Of a stretch of DNA of 48,888 nt, positions 16,575-24,714 are shown one piece after another. Source of the DNA: Parabacteroides sp. Lineage in GTDB: Bacteria; Bacteroidota; Bacteroidia; Bacteroidales; Tannerellaceae. A program made the position numbers and the translations under genes. Where the stretch lies: positions 1 to 48,888 of the forward strand of contig JAQVCX010000014.1 in NCBI GenBank assembly GCA_028689545.1, given 5' to 3'. The stretch's first letter is position 1. Each line of letters starts with the position of its first letter. The notes beneath the pieces are model-generated. The model had not been told where the DNA came from. It did not search any database and saw nothing but the letters and a program-made list of their open reading frames with translations.

Positions 16575-17369
16575 TCATTCGGCGCCGTTCGCTTTCTCGT
16601 CTTCCGCCGCCTTTTTCTTCGCGTTGTTGGTGGCGCGGGCTTTCAGGATGGTTCGCCTTTCGTCGAGGAGCACGTTCAGGTGGTCTATGAATACGGCGTA
16701 GCTCGTGTCTCCCTCCAGCAGGCAAAGGGCGTTTACCGTGTTCGCCACCTCCTTGTAGGCCTTCTCCGCGTTCAGGCGGGTCTCCTTCACGATACCTACC
16801 ATCTGTTTGGATTTCTCGTCCGTCCGTTTCTGGGCCTCCGCTAGGAACGCCTCTTCCTTCGCCTCAAGGCTGGTCAGCCAGGGAGCCAGCGAGAGGCTCT
16901 CTCTTTTGCCGGCCTCCAGCGCCTTCAGGTCCTGTATCAAATTGTGCAGCGTGCCGCTCTCCTCCGTCTGCCCGAGGCTCGTGGGGTCTCCGTATTTCTC
17001 GAACAGCCTCCGCGCCTCCGCCGCGTTCGCCGCCGTGGTAGCGTCCGGATGATCCATCATGGCTTTCACGTATCCGTTGATGCCTCTCCACGCGCTGTCC
17101 CTCTCCGCGTCGGCCGCCAGCGCCGTGGCCGAGGAGGGCAGGCTGCTAGAGGCCTTCAGCGCCTCGTCGAAAGCGTTCAGCATCTTTTCTAGTGCCGTGA
17201 TCTTCGCGTCCAGCAGCGGATTTATCGTGTCGGTTATCTCCGACGGGCTGTCCGAGCCTCCGCCCGAGCTCGCTCGCAAGGCGATCGCCTCTTGATAAAT
17301 CGTTTTCAATAATCCGAAGACTTCCTCTACGTGAAGCGGCGAGAAATTAAAGGTTTGAATCTTTCTCAT
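16575..17369 (-). CDS. Uncharacterised coiled-coil protein (DUF6261-like)
   Basis: A 264-residue, almost wholly helical and charged protein without signal peptide or membrane segment. The start 'MRKIQTFNFSPLHVEEVFG' resembles a Bacteroides/Parabacteroides-restricted family that I recall as DUF6261. The middle is alanine-rich ('SSLPSSATALAADAERDSAW'). The tail is Lys/Ala-rich ('ARATNNAKKKAAEDEKANG'). The gene is notably G+C-rich compared with its neighbours, has its own plausible promoter (17410-17441, minus) and lies next to a 42-nt repeat array. Function unknown; the domain name is from memory. Confidence 0.7.
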   Translation of the reverse strand: MRKIQTFNFSPLHVEEVFGLLKTIYQEAIALRASSGGGSDSPSEITDTINPLLDAKITALEKMLNAFDEALKASSSLPSSATALAADAERDSAWRGINGYVKAMMDHPDATTAANAAEARRLFEKYGDPTSLGQTEESGTLHNLIQDLKALEAGKRESLSLAPWLTSLEAKEEAFLAEAQKRTDEKSKQMVGIVKETRLNAEKAYKEVANTVNALCLLEGDTSYAVFIDHLNVLLDERRTILKARATNNAKKKAAEDEKANGAE

Positions 17370-17409
17370 GTGTCATTAGATTTTTAAAGGATGAATATTA
17401 AGAAATGTC

Positions 17410-17441
17410 CAAATGTAAGGCGTAAACGCTTACGAAGCAAC
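17410..17441 (-). promoter_or_regulatory. Promoter of the DUF6261-like gene
   Basis: On the minus strand, GTTG (17441-17438), 20 nt, TACATTTG (17417-17410). The -7 box is a full match; the -33 box has one mismatch. It lies 41 nt before the ATG. Confidence 0.6.
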
Positions 17442-17500
17442 TTTTCGGGTGAGATAATCCTCATAGAATGTCCAAAGGAACTCTTTTTGTGTCGTATGTA

Positions 17501-17660
17501 CCCCTCGACGGCTCCGTAGAACTCTCTGCGGCATCGAACCCACCCCTCGACAACCTCATAGCGCTTTCTACGGCATCGGATGCACCCCTCGACAACCTCA
17601 TAGAACTTTCTACGGCATCGAACCCACCCCTCGACAGCTTCATAGAGAGTTCTATGAGGC
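17501..17660. repeat. Array of 42-nt repeats (nearly four units) closed by an inverted segment
   Basis: Units 17501-17542, 17543-17584 and 17585-17626 begin CCCCTCGAC and end ATCG(A/G)(A/T)(C/G)CA; a partial fourth unit follows. Positions 17647-17660 (GAGTTCTATGAGGC) are the inverse of the CCTCATAGAACT core of unit 3. The unit length is twice 21 nt. Confidence 0.85.
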
Positions 17661-17758
17661 TAGATGTTAAAAAAACTGAAGGAATAAGCTCGTTCCGGTC
17701 GCCGATCCTACTTCCGCGGTCCGGGCAGAGATGGGGACAAATAAATACGCTTCCCCTG

Positions 17759-17790
17759 TTTGCCTATCCCAAGATTTATCCGTAGTTTTG
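17759..17790 (+). promoter_or_regulatory. Promoter of yciH and the helicase gene
   Basis: TTTG (17759-17762), 20 nt, TAGTTTTG (17783-17790): a full consensus match. The yciH ATG is 23 nt downstream. Confidence 0.78.
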
Positions 17791-17812
17791 ATCTCCAAAA
17801 ATTAGAATAAAG

Positions 17813-18157
17813 ATGAAGACGAACGACTGGAAAGACCGATTGGGCGTGATGTACTCCACTAATCCGGATTTTAAATACGATACCGACGATACGGAGGAGG
17901 AACAGACCCAGCCGAGGGAGAAACAAGCCTTGCGCGTATCCTTGGACAAGCGCAACCGGGGCGGTAAGATGGTTACCTTGGTGACTGGCTTCCGGGGCAC
18001 GGAGGACGACCTCGCCGCCTTGGGAAAACTCCTGAAGGTGAAATGTGGCGTAGGCGGCTCCGCCAAGGACGGGGAGATCATCATACAAGGCGACCTGCGT
18101 GCCAAGGTATTGGAGATCCTCCGCAAGGAGGGCTACTCGAAAAGCCGTACGATCTAA
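17813..18157 (+). CDS. yciH: SUI1/eIF1-like translation initiation factor (YciH)
   Basis: A 114-residue protein whose C-terminal 80 residues form the SUI1 domain of archaeal/eukaryotic eIF1. Signature blocks are 'GKMVTLVTGFRGTEDDL' near 50, 'KVKCGVGGSAKDGEIIIQGD' near 75 and the closing 'ILRKEGYSKSRTI'. In E. coli, YciH affects the fidelity of initiation. The N-terminal 45 residues are a charged linker. It is 12 nt upstream of the UvrD-like gene and shares its promoter. Confidence 0.92.
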   Translation: MKTNDWKDRLGVMYSTNPDFKYDTDDTEEEQTQPREKQALRVSLDKRNRGGKMVTLVTGFRGTEDDLAALGKLLKVKCGVGGSAKDGEIIIQGDLRAKVLEILRKEGYSKSRTI

Positions 18158-18169
18158 TCCCCGCCCATC

Positions 18170-21100
18170 ATGCTGACCATCTACAGAGCTTCCGCCGGGG
18201 CGGGCAAGACGCATAAGCTGACAGGCGAGTACCTCACGCTGCTCTTCTCACAGCCGGGCGCCTTCCGCCGCATCCTGGCCGTGACGTTTACGAATAAGGC
18301 GACGGACGAGATGAAGACCCGTATCGTAGAAGAGCTTTATCACCTGGCTTCCGGCCGGAAGTCCGATTACGTCCAGCTACTCTCTTCCGCCTATTCCTTG
18401 ACGGAGCGGCAGGTGAGGGAGCAGGCCCGGAAGATCCTGATCGCTATCCTGCACGATTATTCCTCCTTTAATATCAGTACGATCGACCGCTTTTTCCAGC
18501 AAACGATGCGTGCCTTTACCCGCGAGATCGGCTTGCAGGGCGGCTATGGCATCGAGATGGACCAAGAACTGGTCTTGACCGAGGCGATCGATAACCTGCT
18601 GGCCGATCTGGAGAAGCCGGAGAGCAAGGAGTTGCTCGGATGGCTGCTGCGCTTCGCCGAGGACAAGATCGAGGACGGGGGCGGCTGGAGCTTGCGGCAA
18701 GATATAAGGTCGCTCAGCCGGGAGGTCTTTAAGGAGAGCTACAAGGCATTCAGCGAGGAGGTAGGGAAGGATATCGCCGATAAGCAGGCCCTCGATGCCT
18801 ATAAGAATGAGCTATACGCCATCATCCGCTCCGTGGAGGCGGAGGCGAAACGCCTGGGAGAGGAGGGCGTGGAGCTGCTGAAGCGGTTCGCCTTGCAGCC
18901 CTCGGATTTCGTGCAAGGCAGCCGGTCGCCGCTTTTCCTCCTGGAGAAACTGGCCAAGGGGGAGATGAAAGAGCCTACCGCCACCTTCCGCAAATTGGTG
19001 GATAACCCCGAGGCTTATACGGCGAAGACCGCCCCCGCGGCGGTGAAGCAGATCATCGGGTGCGTATATGAGGAGGGGCTGAACGCGTGCGTGAGGAACA
19101 TCGTCGCCCTCTTTGATAACTTGTCGGCCTATAACACGGCCCGGGAGATCGTGCGTTATTATTATACGCTAGGCATCCTGACCGATATCTCCCGCCAAAT
19201 CGCCGCTTACCGGGAGGAGAAGAATGTCATGCTGATAGCCGATACGACCGAGTTGCTGAACAAGGTCATCAGCGGCAGCGACGCCCCCTTTATCTATGAG
19301 AAGACGGGCACGCACGTAGATCATTATATGATCGATGAGTTCCAGGATACCAGCGGCATGCAGTGGAACAACTTCCGGCCCTTGGTGGAGGAGAGCTTGG
19401 CGAATGGCCGGGCGAACCTGATCGTAGGCGACGTGAAGCAAAGTATCTACCGCTTCCGCAACTCGGATTGGAAGCTCCTGGACGAGCAAGTGCGCCGGGA
19501 CTTCGAGGCCGGGCAAGTCCGCGAGGACACCCTGAAGGATAACTGGCGAAGCTGCCGCCAGATCGTGGAGTTCAATAATGCCTTCTTCACCGCCGCCCCG
19601 TCGATCTTGCAAGACCTATATAACGAGACGCTGGATACTTCCTCGTTGAGCGAGGAGGAACGCGCGCCCTTCTCCGCGAGGATCATGGCGGCCTATGGCG
19701 ATAGCTCGCAGCGCGTCCCCCCTCCCTTTCAGCAGAAGGATGGACATGTACGGATCGATTTCTTGTCTGGTGATGAGGAGAAAGACTGGAAGCAAGAGGC
19801 GATGGAGCGCTTGCCGGCTACCTTGGAGCGCTTGCAGGATAACGGCTACGCGCTGAAAGACATCGCCATACTCGTGCGCACCAATCAAGAAGGCGCTTTA
19901 GTGGCCGATACGTTGCTGGCCTATAAGGAGGAGCATCCGTCCGAGCGGTACAATTACGATATTATCTCCGACGATGCCCTGTTCGTGGGCAGTTCGCCGG
20001 CGGTCCGTTTCCTGATCGCCGTATTGCGCTATTTGCGAAATCCGGACGACCGGACGAACAAGAAGTTGGCGATGTACGCCTATCAAGTATTAACCGGGAA
20101 ATTCGGGGAGGGCGAGGCGGACGAGTCGGTTTTCCACGACCTCCTGTCCGTCTCCCGGCAATCCTTGTACGAGGTGACCGAGGGCCTCTTCCGCAACTTC
20201 TCCGCTTACTTCCCGGAAACGGAGCAGGTATTTGTGCAAGCCTTTCTGGATATGGTTTCCGAGTACGCCCAAAAGGAAAGCGCGGATTTGAACCGCTTCC
20301 TGAAATGGTGGGACGAGACCGGCTATCGGAAGACGATCGCCACGCCGGACGGGCAAAACGCGATCCGCATCTTGACCGTCCATAAATCCAAGGGGTTGGG
20401 ATTTAAGGTCGTTATCATTCCTTTCGGGGATTGGGAGATCGACCATAAGCCGACAAAGCCTGTTATCCTTTGGTGCCACCCGGAGAAGAAGCCGTTCGAC
20501 CGCCTGCACTTGGTGCCTGTCCGTTACGCGCAGATCCTGGGCAATACGATTTTCGCCCGGGATTATTTCAAGGAACGCTTGCATGCCTTCATCGATAACT
20601 TGAACACCTTATACGTCGCTTTTACCCGTTCGAAAGAAGAACTGATCGTATTCTCCCCCCGTCCGAGGAAGATCAACAAGGAAGGTAAGGTAGAGAAGAT
20701 CACTTCCATCGCCGACTTATTATGGGCGGGCGTAGAGGCGGAGATCGAGGATGACGCGTTTGAGCGGGGGGAATGGTGGCATCCCGCTTCGGGTGGAACG
20801 GCCGAAGATACCCTGGAGGAAATCCCCATGAGCCGCCTGTACTCCGTTTCCCCGGACGATCGTTTGCAATTGCGCCTGCATGGGAAAGGATTCTTTTTCG
20901 ATAACGTTAGGCGGAAGCACGGTACCTTGATGCATGAGGTATTGAGCCGCATACGCACGCCGAAAGATATCCCCGCCTCGGTAGAGAGTTATCGGCTAGC
21001 CGGGGTGATCAACCGGGAGGAGGCGGCGGAGCTAATCGGCCGTCTGGAGGAATTATTGCGGGCGGCGGAGGTAAAGGCTTGGTACGATGGCTCCGCCCGT

Positions 21101-21337
21101 GTCTTGAACGAGGTGGATATCCTATTCGGCAAAGGCCTGTCCAAACGTCCGGACCGGGTGATGGTAAAAGGGGGCGAGGTGATTGTCGTGGATTATAAAT
21201 TTGGCGAGCGGCAAGATAAGCGCCACCCTAATCAAGTAAGAAATTACCTGCGATTAATCCGTAAAATGGGTTTCAAACGGGTCGATGGGTACCTTTGGTA
21301 TGTAGAGTTAGGTAAAATAGAGGCAGTGAATGAGTGA
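18170..21337 (+). CDS. UvrD/RecB-like helicase-nuclease (AddA-like)
   Basis: A 1055-residue superfamily 1 helicase fused to a C-terminal nuclease. Helicase motifs are Walker A 'SAGAGKTH' at 8-15, 'AVTFTNKATDEMKTR' (Ia) near 43, 'IDEFQDTSGMQW' (II) near 387, 'GDVKQSIYRFR' (III) near 420, 'LTVHKSKGLGFKVV' (V) near 734 and 'LYVAFTRSKEEL' (VI) near 809. The nuclease is of PD-(D/E)XK type: 'PDRVMV' near 996, then 'VIVVDYKFGE' near 1004 and 'QVRNYLRLI' near 1020, as in RecB/AddA. It should process double-strand breaks for RecA loading. No addB-like gene follows in this window; the next gene is psd, behind its own promoter. Naming it addA needs the partner to be found. Confidence 0.88.
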   Translation: MLTIYRASAGAGKTHKLTGEYLTLLFSQPGAFRRILAVTFTNKATDEMKTRIVEELYHLASGRKSDYVQLLSSAYSLTERQVREQARKILIAILHDYSSFNISTIDRFFQQTMRAFTREIGLQGGYGIEMDQELVLTEAIDNLLADLEKPESKELLGWLLRFAEDKIEDGGGWSLRQDIRSLSREVFKESYKAFSEEVGKDIADKQALDAYKNELYAIIRSVEAEAKRLGEEGVELLKRFALQPSDFVQGSRSPLFLLEKLAKGEMKEPTATFRKLVDNPEAYTAKTAPAAVKQIIGCVYEEGLNACVRNIVALFDNLSAYNTAREIVRYYYTLGILTDISRQIAAYREEKNVMLIADTTELLNKVISGSDAPFIYEKTGTHVDHYMIDEFQDTSGMQWNNFRPLVEESLANGRANLIVGDVKQSIYRFRNSDWKLLDEQVRRDFEAGQVREDTLKDNWRSCRQIVEFNNAFFTAAPSILQDLYNETLDTSSLSEEERAPFSARIMAAYGDSSQRVPPPFQQKDGHVRIDFLSGDEEKDWKQEAMERLPATLERLQDNGYALKDIAILVRTNQEGALVADTLLAYKEEHPSERYNYDIISDDALFVGSSPAVRFLIAVLRYLRNPDDRTNKKLAMYAYQVLTGKFGEGEADESVFHDLLSVSRQSLYEVTEGLFRNFSAYFPETEQVFVQAFLDMVSEYAQKESADLNRFLKWWDETGYRKTIATPDGQNAIRILTVHKSKGLGFKVVIIPFGDWEIDHKPTKPVILWCHPEKKPFDRLHLVPVRYAQILGNTIFARDYFKERLHAFIDNLNTLYVAFTRSKEELIVFSPRPRKINKEGKVEKITSIADLLWAGVEAEIEDDAFERGEWWHPASGGTAEDTLEEIPMSRLYSVSPDDRLQLRLHGKGFFFDNVRRKHGTLMHEVLSRIRTPKDIPASVESYRLAGVINREEAAELIGRLEELLRAAEVKAWYDGSARVLNEVDILFGKGLSKRPDRVMVKGGEVIVVDYKFGERQDKRHPNQVRNYLRLIRKMGFKRVDGYLWYVELGKIEAVNE

Positions 21338-21343
21338 TATATT

Positions 21344-21373
21344 TTTGATATTCGGTAAAAATGAATATTTTTG
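21344..21373 (+). promoter_or_regulatory. Promoter of psd-pssA
   Basis: TTTG (21344-21347), 18 nt, TATTTTTG (21366-21373), 36 nt before the psd ATG. It implies a new transcription unit after the helicase gene. Confidence 0.72.
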
Positions 21374-21409
21374 CAGATTGTTAGTATAAAACGATACAGT
21401 TAAAGAAGA

Positions 21410-22072
21410 ATGAAAGTACATAGAGAGGGAACTGGTTTACTGCTTACGTTGTTTACAATATTATTTATTGTGAATATAACCTTGTACCATACGGTAGGTA
21501 AGGGTATGCTGTTTTATTCTGTCGCTTTTGTTTCTACCGTATTGTTCTTATTGGTGTTGAACTTCTTCCGTAGTCCTTTCCGCCGCTTCCCGTATGATTC
21601 GGAAGGCTTGGTGATCGCTCCCGCCGACGGTACGATCGTCGCCATCGAGGAGGTGATGGAGAACGAGATCTTGCATAAGAAGTGCTTACAGATATCTATC
21701 TTTATGTCTATCTTCAACGTACATGCCAATTGGTTTCCCGTAAACGGCACCGTTAAGCATGTTTCCCACCAGAACGGGCGCTTTATGGCGGCTTATCTGC
21801 CGAAGAGTAGTACGGAGAACGAACGTTCGGCTGTCGTGATTACCACGCGGAACGGGGTGGATGTCTTGGCTCGTCAGATCGCTGGGGCGATGGCACGGCG
21901 CATCGTTACGTATGCCAAGCCGGGAGAGAAATGTCATGTGGACGAGCAGATGGGATTTATTAAATTCGGCTCTCGCGTAGATGTCTACCTGCCGGTAGGA
22001 ACAGAGGTATTAATAGAGATGGATCAAAAAGTAACAGGCAATCAAACGCCTATAGCCCGTTTATCAAAATGA
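21410..22072 (+). CDS. psd: Phosphatidylserine decarboxylase, short type
   Basis: A 220-residue membrane-bound pyruvoyl enzyme that makes phosphatidylethanolamine from phosphatidylserine. Two hydrophobic helices lie at about 10-50, then '[12 protein letters not shown]' near 74 and '[13 protein letters not shown]' near 103 with the catalytic His. 'FIKFGSRVD' near 183 contains the Gly-Ser pair where self-cleavage produces the beta chain and the pyruvoyl alpha chain. This is the short, archaeal-like class (FGSR rather than LGST). The stop overlaps the pssA start by 4 nt. Confidence 0.95.
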   Translation: MKVHREGTGLLLTLFTILFIVNITLYHTVGKGMLFYSVAFVSTVLFLLVLNFFRSPFRRFPYDSEGLVIAPADGTIVAIEEVMENEILHKKCLQISIFMSIFNVHANWFPVNGTVKHVSHQNGRFMAAYLPKSSTENERSAVVITTRNGVDVLARQIAGAMARRIVTYAKPGEKCHVDEQMGFIKFGSRVDVYLPVGTEVLIEMDQKVTGNQTPIARLSK

Positions 22073-22770
22073 GTATAAGAAAACATATCCCTAATACGAT
22101 TACGTGCCTGAGCCTTCTGTCCGGTTGTGTAGCCAGTGTGATGGCGTTGCACGGGAATCTTTTATCCGCGTTGATCTGGATTATCATCGCCGCGGTCTTT
22201 GATTTTTGCGATGGCTTTGCCGCCCGTTTATTAAAGGCTTACTCGCCGATGGGGAAGGAGTTGGATTCGTTGTCGGATATGGTAAGTTTCGGTTTCGCTC
22301 CGGGCATGGTGGTCTATTGGTTGCTGGGGGAGGCTTCTACGGCTTTGCCTTTTGGCTCCTTGAATACGTATATCCCTTATCTGGCGTTCGTGATCCCTAC
22401 GTTCTCGGGCTTGCGCCTGGCTAAGTTCAATATTGATGAGCGGCAAACGACCTCGTTCATCGGCTTGCCGGTTCCGGCGCATGCCTTGTTTTGGGCTTCG
22501 GCGGGGTATTCGGTTTTACCGATTGTCCATGCGAATGAAGGCTTGTTCGTGCTGTTGACTGTTATCTTGGCGTTCGTTACCTCCTTGCTGTTGGTGTCCG
22601 AGATACCGATGTTCTCGCTAAAGGTGAAATCCTTGGCGTGGAAGGGGAATGAGCTTCGTTATATATTGATCGCTTGTGCCATTATCTTCGTGGCGTTATG
22701 GGGATTCTTGGGAATTTCCGGGATCATCTTGTTATATATTGTCTTGTCTATTTTTAACAAAAAGGGATAA
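22069..22770 (+). CDS. pssA: CDP-diacylglycerol-serine O-phosphatidyltransferase
   Basis: A 233-residue polytopic inner-membrane enzyme of the CDP-alcohol phosphatidyltransferase family. It joins serine to CDP-diacylglycerol, the step before Psd. The motif D-x2-D-G-x2-A-R-x8-G-x3-D-x3-D is intact, with D45, D48, D66 and D70 in '[12 protein letters not shown]' and 'GKELDSLSD'. About six to eight hydrophobic segments follow. Overlap with psd by 4 nt shows coupled production of the two phosphatidylethanolamine enzymes. Confidence 0.96.
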   Translation: MSIRKHIPNTITCLSLLSGCVASVMALHGNLLSALIWIIIAAVFDFCDGFAARLLKAYSPMGKELDSLSDMVSFGFAPGMVVYWLLGEASTALPFGSLNTYIPYLAFVIPTFSGLRLAKFNIDERQTTSFIGLPVPAHALFWASAGYSVLPIVHANEGLFVLLTVILAFVTSLLLVSEIPMFSLKVKSLAWKGNELRYILIACAIIFVALWGFLGISGIILLYIVLSIFNKKG

Positions 22771-22781
22771 ACAAGATTCCT

Positions 22782-22789
22782 TATCTTTG
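22782..22789 (+). promoter_or_regulatory. Promoter -7 element before the DUF4834-like gene
   Basis: TATCTTTG, a full -7 match, 36 nt before the ATG at 22826. No clear TTTG at -33. Confidence 0.5.
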
Positions 22790-22825
22790 TGTTTGTGAAA
22801 GTAAAGAACCTTTAAGTATCGGATT

Positions 22826-23104
22826 ATGTTTAAATTCTTGTTTGTAATATTCTTTTTCTTTATCCTGCTGTTGTTCCTGATGGGTTTCTCTATCTTGCGT
22901 ACCTTTAAGAATCTCTTTTTTGGTAGCGGAAACAGCACTCGTAAGAGAGAGCAACATCGTCAAACAAATAGCAATACTTCCGGACATCGTTCCGCCACCA
23001 CTACCGCCCGCGACGATGAGGACGATCGTACACCTTATGCCCACCGTAAGAAGATCTTCACCGAGAATGAGGGGGAGTATGTGGATTACGAGGAAGTGAA
23101 ATAG
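22826..23104 (+). CDS. Small single-span membrane protein (DUF4834-like)
   Basis: A 92-residue protein with one very hydrophobic N-terminal helix (about 2-24, rich in Phe, Ile and Leu), then 'RTFKNLFFGSG', a polar Ser/Thr/Arg/Asp-rich linker and an acidic end ('GEYVDYEEVK'). It resembles the Bacteroidales family DUF4834. Its place after pssA is typical in related genomes as far as I recall. Function unknown. A heptamer palindrome follows two bases after the stop. Confidence 0.75.
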   Translation: MFKFLFVIFFFFILLLFLMGFSILRTFKNLFFGSGNSTRKREQHRQTNSNTSGHRSATTTARDDEDDRTPYAHRKKIFTENEGEYVDYEEVK

Positions 23105-23105
23105 A

Positions 23106-23134
23106 GTTGATAGTTGTCAACTGTCAACGTTTTT
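23106..23134. terminator. Heptamer-repeat palindrome acting as a terminator
   Basis: GTTGATAGTTG (23106-23116) folds on CAACTGTCAAC (23118-23128) with one T-G pair, followed by GTTTTTG. It is a short version of the AGTTGAC repeat family. It ends the DUF4834-like gene and overlaps the last codons of the convergent deaminase gene. Confidence 0.7.
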
Positions 23135-23564
23135 GTTTGAAGAAAAGCCGCATTTCTTCCGCGCATTCTTCTTCTAGGATTCCTTTTTTGATAATCGCTT
23201 TCGGATGGAAGGCTTGAGGGGCGAACTTAGAGAAACCTCTTTTCTCATCGGATGCCCCGTATACGATCGTGCTTAATTGGGCCCATCCGATCGCGCCGGC
23301 GCACATTACGCAGGGTTCCACGGTTACGTATAGACTGCAATTTGTCAGGTATTTCGCGCCTAATACGCCGGCTGCCGCCGTAATCGCGAGCATTTCGGCA
23401 TGCGCGGTCACGTCGTTCAAGCATTCGGTTTGATTATGCGCCCTCGCTATGATCTGGTTGTTGCAGACGATGACGGCTCCTACGGGAACCTCCCCCTCGG
23501 ATGCCGCGGCGCGGGCTTCCACCAGCGCTTGCTTCATGAAATATTCGTCGTTGAAAGGATTCAT
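23124..23564 (-). CDS. Nucleoside deaminase (TadA/guanine deaminase-like)
   Basis: A 146-residue zinc-dependent cytidine deaminase-fold protein. The catalytic 'HAE' is at 55-57 and the zinc cysteines are in 'PCVMCAGA' (84-91), with 'VEPCVMCAGAIGWAQLSTIV' typical of TadA-like enzymes. TadA converts A34 to inosine in tRNA-Arg; the length and 'KRGFSKF' region also allow other substrates such as guanine. The start overlaps the stop of the small upstream gene by 4 nt. The last codons lie in a heptamer palindrome. Confidence 0.85.
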   Translation of the reverse strand: MNPFNDEYFMKQALVEARAAASEGEVPVGAVIVCNNQIIARAHNQTECLNDVTAHAEMLAITAAAGVLGAKYLTNCSLYVTVEPCVMCAGAIGWAQLSTIVYGASDEKRGFSKFAPQAFHPKAIIKKGILEEECAEEMRLFFKQKR

Positions 23565-23788
23565 CTTCTCATTTCATTTTCGTTAAAAAGAGTCGGGTAA
23601 TCCTCTTCCAGTGTCTTGAGGATGTGAGAAAGGATCGTCTCCCGGTACCAGCGGGATTTATTCTCGATCTTGTATTTGGATAGATAGCGTTTCACGGCCT
23701 TATGCTCCTCCTCGTTCAGCATAAAGGTGACTTTATGCACCCGTGGATGATTGGGTTGTGCCGTTGAATATTTACGCTCCTGCCTCAT
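23561..23788 (-). CDS. Small uncharacterised basic protein
   Basis: A 75-residue protein, highly charged. After a polar N-terminus it reads 'HKVTFMLNEEEHKAVKRYL' (19-37), a strand followed by helices, then 'KSRWYRETILSHILKTLEED'. The pattern looks like a ribbon-helix-helix DNA-binding fold, but I do not recognise a named family. The 4-nt overlap with the deaminase gene supports its being real and coupled. It is not an obvious toxin or antitoxin, since the partner is an enzyme. Confidence 0.7.
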   Translation of the reverse strand: MRQERKYSTAQPNHPRVHKVTFMLNEEEHKAVKRYLSKYKIENKSRWYRETILSHILKTLEEDYPTLFNENEMRR

Positions 23789-23939
23789 GAGCGCGAATGT
23801 ACTTATTTTTTCTTTAGGATGTATACGAAAAATACCGCATGTGCTTTGTAGTATTATTGTAACCGCTCACGCTGCGTTATTGTACGGATGTTGCGGCATA
23901 GAGAAACAAAAAGATCTTGAAATAAAGAAGAATAGTTCG

Positions 23940-23947
23940 TATCTTTG
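23940..23947 (+). promoter_or_regulatory. Promoter -7 element of yraN
   Basis: TATCTTTG, 14 nt before the yraN ATG. The leader would be very short, about 8 nt. A CTTG about 20 nt upstream could be a weak -33 box. Confidence 0.5.
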
Positions 23948-23961
23948 CCTAAAACGAACGT

Positions 23962-24327
23962 ATGGCAGAACGAAATGATACGGGGAAGGAAGGCGAGGCG
24001 ATCGCCCGGAAGTACCTTTTGGATCGGGAATACGTGATCCTTCATTCCAATTGGCATTGGCATCATTATGAGTTGGATATCGTGGCGATGAAGGAGGGAG
24101 AGCTGGTTGTGGTAGAGGTAAAGACAAGGGCGGAGGATTTTCTGGTAGATCCCGAAGAGGCGATAGACAAGGGGAAGATCCGGCGGATCGTGTCGGCGGC
24201 CGATGCCTATGTGCGTTTCTTCGATATAGACTTGCCGGTTCGTTTTGATGTCATGATTTTGATCGGGAGGCAAGGGAACTACCGTGTTGAGCATATCGAG
24301 GATGCCTTTTATGCCCCTTGCCGCTGA
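23962..24327 (+). CDS. yraN: YraN family (UPF0102) nuclease-fold protein
   Basis: A 121-residue protein of UPF0102, a restriction-endonuclease-like fold related to Holliday-junction resolvases. Active-site-like residues are visible: 'YELDIVAMKEGELVVVEVKT' (about 34-53) holds the Asp and the E-V-K triad. The N-terminal 'GEAIARKYLLDREYVILHSN' is the conserved helix. Length is standard. It starts a short plus-strand run with the MmcQ-like gene and birA. The cellular role is unproven. Confidence 0.92.
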   Translation: MAERNDTGKEGEAIARKYLLDREYVILHSNWHWHHYELDIVAMKEGELVVVEVKTRAEDFLVDPEEAIDKGKIRRIVSAADAYVRFFDIDLPVRFDVMILIGRQGNYRVEHIEDAFYAPCR

Positions 24328-24354
24328 GTATTTGTCCTATAACGCGCAAAGAAT

Positions 24355-24714
24355 ATGAATATAGAAGAAGTACGTGAATATTGCCTTTCCTTGAGGAATA
24401 CCTTCGAATGTTTCCCGTTCGATGAGGTGAATCTCGTGTTTAAGGTGGAGAACAAGATGTTTCTGCTGCTGCCGCTGGATGCGGAGGAGCCTTATGTGGC
24501 GGTGAAATGCGGTACGGATTATGTGGAAGAGTTGCGGGAGCGTTATACGGCGGTTGAGCCGGCTTACCATTTTAACAAGAAATACTGGAATAGCATTTAT
24601 CTGGACCGGGATATGGAGGGCGAGGAGCTCAAACGCTGGATCTTGCACTCTTACCGGGAGGTGATCGCTAAACTACCCAAGAAAATAAGGGAGATGTACG
24701 ATGATGAACATTGA
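24355..24714 (+). CDS. MmcQ/YjbR family protein
   Basis: A 119-residue protein of the MmcQ/YjbR (cyaY-like fold) family, often called DNA-binding but without a known mechanism. Signature blocks are 'VREYCLSLRNTFECFPFDE' at the start, 'VFKVENKMFLLLPL' near 25 and a tryptophan-containing 'HFNKKYWNSIYLD' near 75. The gene is complete, 27 nt after yraN, and its end overlaps birA by 14 nt. Confidence 0.88.
   Translation: MNIEEVREYCLSLRNTFECFPFDEVNLVFKVENKMFLLLPLDAEEPYVAVKCGTDYVEELRERYTAVEPAYHFNKKYWNSIYLDRDMEGEELKRWILHSYREVIAKLPKKIREMYDDEH

Larger units (their letters stand above)
17370..17812. other. Intergenic region with divergent promoters and a repeat array
   Basis: 443 nt between the DUF6261-like gene and yciH. 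Contents are a minus-strand promoter (17410-17441), a 42-nt array (17501-17660) and the yciH promoter (17759-17790). The array is open in several frames because 42 is a multiple of 3, giving a repetitive 60-codon frame on the minus strand that I do not accept as a gene. Confidence 0.6.

Noticed and set aside
17461-17643. Repetitive 60-codon minus-strand ORF
   Set aside because: It exists only because the 42-nt repeat length is a multiple of three; it has no promoter and no resemblance to a protein family.
19169-20584. Several minus-strand ORFs inside the helicase gene
   Set aside because: They follow from the G+C-rich codon use of the helicase and resemble no family.
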